Source: Branchiostoma floridae
Taxonomy: Eukaryota; Chordata; Leptocardii; Amphioxiformes; Branchiostomatidae
NCBI RefSeq assembly: GCF_000003815.2
Contig: NC_049983.1
Coordinates: forward strand, 24,201,062-24,265,061
Direction: 5' to 3'
DNA: 64,000 nucleotides
The notes below the pieces were generated by a model. It saw only the letters and a list, made by a program, of their open reading frames with translations, was not told the DNA's origin and ran no database searches. Below, in pieces: positions 55,901 through 64,000 of this stretch. Position 1 is the stretch's first letter; every line of letters begins with the position of its first letter. The translations under genes and the position numbers were made by a program.

Positions 55901-57240
55901 AACTAATTTTTGAAGTGATCTATGAAGAAGGTGTTAATGGTTTTCTGTGCTCATATGTTCAATGCACCTCTGTACCAAATTTCAGGTCGTTAGCTTGTAA
56001 TACCAGGGCACAGGGGCCCAAAATATACATATTTTGTCTAAAAATGACCAAAAACCCTAAATATCATAAATTCTAAGGCCTCTATCAAGAAAGTGAAAAA
56101 AACGTCTGGGGGTATTTGCCATTTCTACCACCCTGCCAAATTTCAGCTCATTTGGCCAAAAAATGAAAAAGTAGAATCCAATTGAAGATTTGACAGGAGA
56201 AGAGACAAAGGAAAAACTAGAAAGGCCGACATTTGCTTGGGAGCAAATACAGCATATTGCAATCCATCTTCATACAATAATGAACTCTTCCAGAACACCC
56301 CTATCAATGCAAAATGGACCAGTCTATGTGGCCCATTTCCCATTTATAGTGCTAAAGCTACCCTAATACCAAATTCCAGATCAGTTGGCTTTTTCATGAC
56401 ACAGGAAGCAAAAATGTACATTTTTGGTCAATAACGGCAAAAAATCCCAAATTTCACAATTTTTAATTGATGTACACCATAGGTGTGAATAGAGCCCTGT
56501 GTCCACATACCATGCGCACCTTTATACCAAATTTCAGACCATTTGGTTTCAATACATAGGCACAGGAGCCAAAACTTAACATTTTTAGTCTGAAAATGGC
56601 AAAAAATCCCAAAATTCAACAATGTAAAGTAATGTATCCCCAAAGTGAAAATGAAGTACTGTGGGTACATGCCAGACACACCTTCATGCCGAATTTAAGG
56701 TCATTAGGTTTCCATACAAGGGCATAGGAGCCAAAAATATACATTTTTAGTCAAAAATGGCCGAAAACTCCAAAATAGCTCATTTTTGAAGTGGTCAGTG
56801 AAGAAAGCGTTGATGGGATCCTGTGCCCTTACGTCCAATGCACCTATGTACCAAATTTCAGGTCATTTGAATTCTATACAAGGGCATAGGAGCCAAAAAT
56901 ATACATTTTTAGTCAAAAATGGCCAAAAACCCTAAAATAACTCATTTTTGAAGGGGTCTATGAAGAAAGTGTTGATGGTTTTCTGTGCTCATATGTCCAA
57001 TACACCTCTGTACAAAATTTCAGGTCATTAGCTTGTAATACCAGGGCACAGGTGCCCAAAATATACATATTTGGTCTAAAAATGACCAAAAACCCTAAAT
57101 ATCATAAATTCTAAGGCCTCTATCAAGAAAGTGAAAAAAACGTCTGGGGGTATTTGCTATTTCTACCACCCTGCCAAATTTCAGCTCATTTGGTCCAAAA
57201 ATGAAAAAGTTGAATCAATTTGAAGATTTTGACAGGAGGA
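52932..57240. repeat. ~163-bp satellite with higher-order organisation
   Basis: The monomer core is CAAATTTCAGGTCATTTGGT, then ATACAAGGGCATAGGAGCCA, AAAATATACATTTTTAGTCA, AAATGGCCAAAAACCCTAAA, ATAACTCATTTTTGAAGTG and so on. A marker block ACTAGAAAGGCCGACATTTG starts at 52932, 53970, 55174 and 56216. The spacings are 1038, 1204 and 1042 bp; the middle one exceeds the last by 162 bp, one monomer. Each higher-order unit ends with a diverged monomer containing AAAAAACGTCTGGGGGTATT. Confidence 0.93.
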
Positions 57241-57256
57241 GAAGAGACTCAGCAAA

Positions 57257-57385
57257 AACAATATATTGCAATCCCATACTATGTATGGATTGCAATATAA
57301 CAATATATTGCATCCCATACTATGTATGGGGATTGCAATATAACAATATATTGCAATCCCATACTATGTATGGATTGCAATATAA
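57257..57385. repeat. Three tandem copies of a 43-bp palindrome
   Basis: The unit is AACAATATATTGCAATCCCA followed by TACTATGTATGGATTGCAATAT. Each unit folds on itself (ATATTGCAATCC against GGATTGCAATAT). The copies sit at 57257, 57299 and 57343, between the satellite and the right end of the large element. Confidence 0.9.
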
Positions 57386-57492
57386 TAATGCCCGCGATTA
57401 TTCTCTTTACGCCTTGTGTATTGTTGTCATTTATATCATAATTTTCGTTCCCGAAAGCTGCCCGGCCGGGCCCCGGTTTGGAAATGTGACGT

Positions 57493-58639
57493 AGGTCTAA
57501 AAGCCATGAGTCCCCATGCACGTTGCAAGCCACATGTCACTGTTGCTATTTTCTCCAAACCTTTAAAACGATACCGGTTTCTCGGACGCACGGAAGCCCG
57601 CTTACGCACATCTGATAGTCTCTTCACCTTTAAGTGCTGATCTCCAAAGTACTTAGCACGTCACTGCGCCACATTACCCCCGTAGACTAGGCAATATTGC
57701 ACGTTTGCAGGCACGAAACGGCGGACAGGCTATTCGCTGTGTCAAGATTGTTTTCCTTCTGAATCACTGTCCTGAGGTTTGGCTATGGTAGTTTTCTCTC
57801 CCGTAGTACCATTTGCAGGTAAATATGTGTGCTTGTGAGTGTGTCTGTAAGCGTATTTATCTCCATACTTTATCATCTATATCTATGTCTATAACGTTAT
57901 CTATATCTATATCTAAATATCTATCTATCTGTCTATGTCTATCTGTATACCCCTCTCCCCTCGTTCTCTTTCTTTATTTCTCTCTCTCTCAAATGGCATG
58001 GCCGCAAAATGAACCTTGGAGCATGTTATTGTCGCAAGAGGAGTTCACAATATCAGACTGTAATGCATCGTTTAATTGAGCAAAATTTACTATTTGTGAT
58101 TTCTGCTCAAATGTTACATAGAGATTTATGATCTCTTAGCAGATCCTAGATTGCGTACAGGTGATGTCTATACCGGAACAATACCCACTGGCTAATAGCT
58201 AAGCAATCTCCATTTGCCACTGTAGGAAATTACTTGGCATGCGAGATTGTTTTGGAACATAGACTGCATGATACTGCCACCGAGGGTCTGTTTGTAGATT
58301 AAGAGATTCTGCAAATCCTACATAAAGTCGTTCCTAACACTAATTGCTACCGTGACGTGTGGTCAGTCTCGATCTCAGTCAACTCTAACCCATAGTCTAA
58401 TTGACCGTTGGGGTATCACAGAGTATCTGACAACCATTTCCTACGTATACCCTCCTGGGCTTTTTGTTTCTCTTAGTGGTTCACTGAGTGCCATCCCTGC
58501 TCTCCTCCCATCTTTTCACTGTCTTCCCCTCTTTCTTCCTCTCAAGACAGCTCTCTACATGATAGTTTGCCGGTCACAATGCACACATCTTTTGAAGCTG
58601 CTCATGTTATCCGCGTCATTTCCTCCGTCTAGACGTCAC
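57493..58639. other. Intergenic and upstream region of the LRR-type gene
   Basis: No coding exon is supported. An (ATCT)n microsatellite lies at about 57893-57945. A pyrimidine-rich stretch (CTCTTTCTTTATTTCTCTCTC) follows at about 57965. The 405-bp open frame at 58352-58756 lacks coding character and runs into the CCAAT minisatellite. Confidence 0.5.
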
Positions 58640-58830
58640 CTATCACCGCGCCTGACAAGAACATCTTGTCACCAATCACCGCGCCTGACGGAGCATCGTG
58701 CACCAATCACAACGCCTGACGGGAACATCGATCGTGTCACCAATCACAACGCCTGACGGAACATCGTGTCACCAATCACAACGCCTGACAGGAACATCGT
58801 GTCACCAATCACAACGCCTGACGGAGCATC
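58640..58830 (+). promoter_or_regulatory. CCAAT-box minisatellite directly upstream of a start codon
   Basis: A ~33-bp unit (GTCACCAATCACAACGCCTG then ACGGAACATC) is repeated about six times and ends at the ATG. CCAAT occurs at 58672, 58703, 58740, 58772 and 58805, spaced 31, 37, 32 and 33 bp, so most boxes fall about three helical turns apart on the same DNA face. CCAAT boxes recruit NF-Y in animals. The repeat may act as, or be expanded from, a promoter. As it abuts the ATG it would partly be 5' UTR if transcription starts within it. Confidence 0.7.
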
Positions 58831-58939
58831 ATGCTGCTGTCCACTCTTCTTCTGTTCGCCGCCATCATAGCCGCGCATGCGCAGTGGCAGTGGCCTGGCT
58901 GGACCCCACCGTGCCCTACAAGCTGCGACTGTTCGCAAG
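58831..58939 (+). CDS. First exon of a secreted or membrane protein with LRR N-cap-like cysteines (continues beyond window)
   Basis: ATG opens MLLSTLLLFAAIIAAHAQ, a strong signal peptide with a likely cut after AHA or HAQ. It is followed by WQWPGWTPP and CPTSCDCSQ, then a good GTAGGT donor at 58940 (phase 1). The C-P-x-x-C-x-C pattern right after a signal peptide is the start of an LRRNT cap, as in Slit, Toll-like and many LRR receptors. No second exon was found in the remaining 5 kb, which is tandem repeat, so the identity of the gene cannot be stated. The ATG sits at the exact edge of the CCAAT minisatellite. Confidence 0.7.
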
Positions 58940-60249
58940 GTAGGTGTGCAAAACAAACAAACAAACAAGCAAAAACAGGCACTTAAATAGATATTCACCA
59001 GATTCGTAAAATCTCATGTCACATGTCTCATGTCACAAGCCAGCCATGGACTGTTTTAGAGGCTGACCAGAAATAATTGCAGGATGTCGATGTGCTTTTT
59101 TCCGGGAAAATTACCTACATGTACCTACCTACCTAGTCCCTTGACCTCCAGGTCATTGGGGGTGGGGGTGGCTGAGGTAGCTATAGCCATAGAATTGGTA
59201 CTGGTACCGTGAAAATTACAGCCTTTGTAAATTGTCTGTTTTCACCCCCCCCCCCCCCTATTGGGGGCCAAGTGTTGCAAAATTAAACGTATACATAGAA
59301 CGAATTTTCTCTCACACAGAAGGGTTGAAAAAGGTCTCACACACAGACAGATTTTTCTCTCTCACACAACAGTGGAAAAAGGTCGCACACATTGACAGAT
59401 TTTTCTCTCTCACACAACCGTTGGAAAAGGTCGCACACATCGACAGATTTTTCTCTCCCACTCCAAAGTTGAAAAACTTCGCACACAGTCACAGATTTTC
59501 AAAAGGTGATTTTTTACCATGTGTTGTCCTATATCATTCTTCACAAATGTTATAAATGCAAGCATATACAGGCGGTTTCTCGGTTCAACATGTACTTTAT
59601 TCGTCAATATAGAGGCTATTATATTGTTTTAGTGAATACCGTGACCGGTATTCAAATCCATTTCTATTTCAGCATTAATGATACAATGGCCAGCATGAAT
59701 TTGACTTTTGACCTGTTATATAGCTTATATGATTTGCCTTTTTCCCATAGAGACATGTATTTGAAATATACCGTAGCTGGAATGTCTCATAGATTCATAG
59801 AATGTACGCACACATGTCATATAAGTTGTCCTTCACCGACTCAAACTTGCACGCTCGATATCTTTCTAAGATACTAAGATTTCCGATCGTTCGTGCAGTC
59901 ATACATAATATCTGTAAAAACAAATATTATCCAAAAACTGAGGCTGAATTTTTTTTCACATACACATCAAGAAGTTTCTGCAAGTCAGTCACCCATGGTA
60001 AGAAAGCTTAAGGTGGAAAAAAATCCGTCCCTGAAGAGAACTGTTTAAAAGATCCTTGTTCGGATGTATAAGTACGGCGACTTTAAAGTTTTGGGGGTTG
60101 ATTGCATTCTTCACATAATGCAGACACCACGAGAATATGTCGCGTCAACAAATGTGCAATTTTTTGTCTCAAACAATTGCAGAAATCAACTCTCAAACAC
60201 ATATCGAATTATTCTTTCCAAAGACAAACTATTCTTTGATACAGCAGAC
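58940..60249. other. Intron of the LRR-type gene, proximal part
   Basis: It contains a poly-C run at about 59245-59260 and the short tandem block at 59285-59500. Otherwise the sequence is AT-rich without coding frames. Frames of 100-120 codons here are not supported by composition or motifs. Confidence 0.5.
59285..59500. repeat. ~58-bp tandem repeat, inverted relative of the large array
   Basis: Four units of TTTTTCTCTCTCACACAAC...GGTCGCACACATCGACAGA occur in a row. The reverse complement (GTCGATGTGTGCGACC, GTGTGAGAGAGAAAAA) resembles the GTCGATGTGAGAGCG and GTGAGAGCGAAATTT pieces of the array that starts near 60250. The two therefore share an origin in opposite orientation. Confidence 0.65.
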
Positions 60250-63200
60250 ATTTTTATTCCGACACACAAACACTAGAATTCTCTCTCACACACAGCACAA
60301 AAAGTTCTCTCACTTCGCGAGGCTTTCCCTGCCAACCCGGCTGTAGGAGTGAGCGATTTTTTCGTCTGAGTGAGAGCGAAATTTGGTCGATGTGAGAGCG
60401 CTTTCGGAGTAGTGGAAGAATAACTTGCTTGAGTTTTCTGAACTTCCAAATGGCAATGAACAGTGTTATCTTCTTCAGTTTCCAATGATAAACCATTTTA
60501 ACAATGACATTCTGTTATGTTATAGACATTTCCTCGACAATCACTTTATTCCGACACACAACGCAGAAATTCTCTCTCACCCACAGAACAAAAAGTTCTT
60601 TCACCTCGGGGGCTTTCCCCGCCGATCAGGCTGGAGGAGTGAGCGATTTATTTTGGTCTGAGTGAGAGCGAAATTTGGTCGATGTGAGAGCGCCTTTGGA
60701 GTAGTGGAAGAATAACTTGCTTGAGTTTTCTTATCTTCTTAAAGGCAATGAACAGCGCCATTTTCTTCAGTTTCCAATAATAAACCTTTTCAAAAATGAC
60801 ATTCTGTTATATTATAGACATTTCCTCGACAATCATATCATTCCGACACACAACGCAGAAATTCTCTCTCACCCACGGAACAAAAAGTTCTCTCACCTCG
60901 GAGGCTTTCCCCGCCGATCAGGCTGGAGGAGTGAGCGATTTTTTTGGTCTGAGTGAGAGCGAAATATGGTCGATGTGAGAGCGCTTTCGGAGTAGTGGAA
61001 GAATAACTTTCTTGAGTTTTCTTAACTTCTAAAGGGGAATGAACAGTGTCATTTTCTTCAGTTTCAAATAATAAACCATTTTAACAATGACATTCTGTTA
61101 TATTATAGACATTTCGTCGACAATCACTTTATTCCGACACACAACGCAGAAATTCTCTCTCACCCACAGAACAAAAAGTTCTCTCACCTCGGAGGCTTTC
61201 CCCGCCGATCAGGCTGGAGGAGTGAGCAATTTTTTGGGTCTGAGTGAGAGCGAAACTTTGTCGATGTGAGAGCGCTTTCGGAATAGTGCAAGAACAACTT
61301 CTTTCATCATTTCTTTACTTCAAACGCATGTTAAACACTGACATTTTGTATAGTTTGAAACGATATACATCATACACTAACAATCACTTAAACCAAAGAC
61401 ATTGTCTTGACGATCAGTCTTTTTCCGACACTCAACGCTAAAATTCTGTCTCACACACAGAACAAAAAGTTCTCTCACTTCGAGGGCTTTTCCTGCCAAC
61501 CTGGCCGGAGGAGTGAGCGATTTTTTGGGTCTGAGTGAGAGCGAAATTTGGTCGATGTGAGAGCGCTTTCGGAATAGTGCAAGAACAACTTCCTTCATCA
61601 TTTCTTTACTTCAAACGCATGTTAAACACTGACATTTTGTATAGTTTGAAACGATATACATCATACACTAACAATCACTTAAACCAAAGACATTGTCTTG
61701 ACGATCAATCTTTTTCCGACACTCAACGCTAAAATTCTCTCTCACACACAGAACAAAAAGTTCTCTCACTTCGGGAGGCTTTCCCTGCAAACCCGGATGG
61801 AGGAGTGAGCGATTTTTTGGTCTGAGTGAGAGCGAAACTTTGTCGATGTGAGAGCGCTTTCGGAGTAGTGAAAGAACAACTTCTTTTAGTATTTTTTACT
61901 TAAAACCCAAAATAAACGCAGACATTTTGTTTAGTTTGTAACGATATACACTATACAATAACAATCACTTATACCAAATATTAAAGATATTGTCTTGACA
62001 ATCAATCTTTATCCGACACACAACGCTGAAATTCTCTTTCACCCACAGAACAAAAAGTTCTCTCACTCCGGGAGGCTTCCCTGCCAACGCGGCTGTAGGA
62101 GTGAGCGATTTTTTTGGTCTGAGTGAGGGCGAACTTTTGTCGATGTGAGAGCGCTTTTGGAGTAGTGAAAGAACAACTTCTTTTAGTATTTTTTTACTTA
62201 AAACGCAAAATAAACGCTGACATTTTGTTTAGTTTGTAACGATATACACTATACAATAACAATCACTTATACCAAATATTAAAGATATTGTCTTGATCAT
62301 CAATCTTTCTCCGACACACAACGCTGAAATTCTCTCTCACACACAGAACAAAAAGTTCTCTCACTTCGGGAGGCTTCCCTGCCAACGCGGCTGTAGGAGT
62401 GAGCGCTTTTTGGGTCTGAGTGAGTGCGAACTTTTGTCGATGTGAGAGCGCTTTTGGAGTAGTGAAAGAACAACTTCTTTTAGTATTTTTACTTAAAACC
62501 CAAAATTAACACGGGAGGGNNNNNNNNNNNNNNNNNNNNNNNNNNNNNNNNNNNNNNNNNNNNNNNNNNNNNNNNNNNNNNNNNNNNNNNNNNNNNNNNN
62601 NNNNNNNNNNNNNNNNNNNAACAATCACTTATACCAAATACTAAAGATATTGTCTTGACAATCAATCTTTCTCCGACACACAACGCTGAAATTCTCTCTC
62701 ACCCACAGAACAAAAAGTTCTCTCACTCCGGGAGGCTTCCCTGCCAACGCGGCTGTAGGAGTGAGCGATTTTTTGGGTCTGAGTGAGTGCGAACTTTTGT
62801 CGATGTGAGAGCGCTTTTGGAGTAGTGAAAGAACAACTTCTTTTAGTATTTTTTCACTTTAAGCGCAAAATAAACGCTGACATTTTGTTTAGTTTGTAAC
62901 GATATATACAATACAATAACAATCACTTATACCAAATATTAAAGATATTGTTTTGATAATCAATCTTATTCCGACACACAACGCTGAAATTCTCTTTCAC
63001 CCACAGAGCAAAAAGTTCTCTCACTTCGGGAGGCTTCCCTGCCAACCCGGCTGTAGGAGTGAGCGATTTTTGGGGTCTGAGTGAGTGCGAACTTTTGTCG
63101 ATGTGAGAGCGATTTTGGAGTAGTGAAAGAACAACTTCTTTAAGTATTTTTTACTAAAAACGTAAAATAATCACTGGCATTTTTTTCAGTTTGTAACGAT

Positions 63201-64000
63201 ATACACCATACAATAACAATCACTTATACCAAATATTAAAGATATTGTCTTGACAATCAATCTTTCTCCGACACACAACGCTGAAATTCTCTTTCACCCA
63301 CAGAACAAAATGTTCTCTCACTTCGGGAGGCTTCCTTGCCAACCCGGCTGTAGGAGTGAGCGCTTTTTGGGGTCTGAGTGAGTGCGAACTTTTGTCGATG
63401 TGAGGGCACTTTTTGGAGTAGTGAAAGAACAACTTCTTTTAGTATTTTTTACTTAAAACTCAAAATAAACACTGACATTTTGTTTAATTTGTAACGATAT
63501 ACACTATACAATACCAATCACTTATACCAAATACTAAAGATATTGTCTTGACAATCAATCTTTCTCCGACACACAACGCTGAAATTCTCTCTCACACACA
63601 GAACAAAATGTTCTCTCACTTCGGGAGGCTTCCTTGTTTACCCGGCTGCAGGAGTGAGCGCTTTTTGGGGTCTGAGTGAGTGCGAACTTCTGTCGATGTC
63701 AGAGCGCTTTTGGAGTACTGAAAGAACAACTTCTTTTAGTCTTTTTTTTACTTAAAACCCAAACTAAACACTGACATTTTATTACGTTTGTAACGTTATA
63801 CACTATACAATACCAATCACTTATACCAAATATTAAAGATATTGTCTTGACAATCAATCTTTTTCCGACACACAACGCTAAAATTCTCTCTCACGCACCG
63901 AACAAAAAGTTCTCTCACTTCGGGAGGCTTCCCTGCCAACCCGACTGTAGGAGTGAGCGATTTTTTTGGGTCTGAGTGAGTGCGAACTTTTGTCGATGTG
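60250..64000. repeat. Tandem array with ~291-300 bp unit, at least 12 copies, running off the window
   Basis: The unit includes CCGACACACAACGCTGAAAT, TCTCTCTCACACACAGAACA, AAAAGTTCTCTCACTTCGGG, AGGAGTGAGCGATTTTTTGG, GTCTGAGTGAGTGCGAAC and TTTGTCGATGTGAGAGCGC. Unit starts (TTCCGACACAC) fall at about 60253, 60547, 60841, 61132, 61423, 61714, 62011, 62309 and on. Early units (AGAGCGAAATTTGG) and later units (AGTGCGAACTTTTG) are distinct variants, and a pair at 61132-61714 is nearly identical. No coding frame persists across units. Confidence 0.95.
62520..62619. other. Assembly gap (100 N)
   Basis: Exactly 100 N, the conventional size for a gap of unknown length, lie within the ~291-bp array. 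The true copy number is therefore not known. The flanks suggest part of a unit is missing (CCCAAAATTAACACGGGAGGG before the gap is not continued after it). Confidence 0.97.

Larger units (their letters stand above)
52845..57492. mobile_element. 4.65-kb unit with terminal inverted repeats and a satellite interior
   Basis: The left end ACGTCACATTTCCTAACCGGGGCCCGGCC is the near-complement of the right end GGCCGGGCCCCGGTTTGGAAATGTGACGT: about 29 bp with one or two mismatches. A further ATGGCT / AGCCAT pairing lies just outside. Between the ends there is no coding frame, only a ~163-bp tandem satellite and three palindromes. This has the form of a non-autonomous DNA transposon whose interior has become, or has carried, satellite DNA. 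Confidence 0.78.

Noticed and set aside
52990-57240. Several 60-95 codon minus-strand frames with repeated peptide QYAVFAPKQMSAFLVF
   Set aside because: They are translations of the ~163-bp satellite; frames break in each unit and differ between units.
58352-58756. 134-codon + strand frame upstream of the LRR-type exon
   Set aside because: Composition is low-complexity Leu/Ser/Pro from pyrimidine-rich DNA, and the frame runs into the CCAAT minisatellite.
60064-63432. Many 60-80 codon frames over the ~291-bp array
   Set aside because: Same repeated unit in different frames, no conserved frame between copies, no start or splice pattern.

Overview
The window is animal nuclear DNA: long spliced genes with GT-AG introns, abundant short inverted-repeat transposons, satellites and one 100-N assembly gap. 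The best reading is a cephalochordate (amphioxus, Branchiostoma). The gene content is chordate-like (a clear FGD6-type RhoGEF). Tandem repeats that straddle exon-intron junctions occur again and again, and I recall such minisatellites being described in amphioxus. No species can be proved from the sequence alone.

Layout. (1) Bases 3-377 are the last coding exon of an unidentified + strand gene entering from the left. (2) 4429-29063 (minus) is a complete FGD5/FGD6-type Cdc42 exchange factor. I rebuilt 21 coding exons with matching phases, giving 1872 residues: a very long disordered N-terminus rich in SH3 and SH2 ligands, then DH, PH, FYVE and PH domains. Its 3' end converges on the left-hand gene. 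(3) 30886-49511 (plus) is a divergently arranged 20-exon gene for a 1128-residue single-pass membrane protein that I cannot assign to a characterised family: signal peptide, Thr/Pro stalk, glycine-rich collagen-like block, coiled-coil region, possible beta region, TM helix and short tail. Its introns hold a nested antisense single-exon gene for a 278-residue multi-pass membrane protein (33334-34170) and a 5'-truncated LINE (38521-40265). (4) 49.7-58.6 kb is gene-free and repeat-rich. It includes a 4.65-kb unit with terminal inverted repeats filled with a ~163-bp satellite in higher-order order. (5) At 58831-58939 a new + strand gene starts, with a signal peptide and a cysteine cluster of LRR N-cap type. 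It sits directly below a minisatellite in which every full unit carries a CCAAT box. Its first intron is a ~291-bp tandem array running to the window end.

The clearest window-wide pattern is that at least eight exons, in two genes on opposite strands, have tandem copies of their own splice junction plus adjoining exon sequence in the flanking intron. Seven are on the acceptor side and one on the donor side. The most interesting gene is the 1128-residue membrane protein, whose glycine-rich plus helical layout recalls large uncharacterised proteins of fungi and bacteria.
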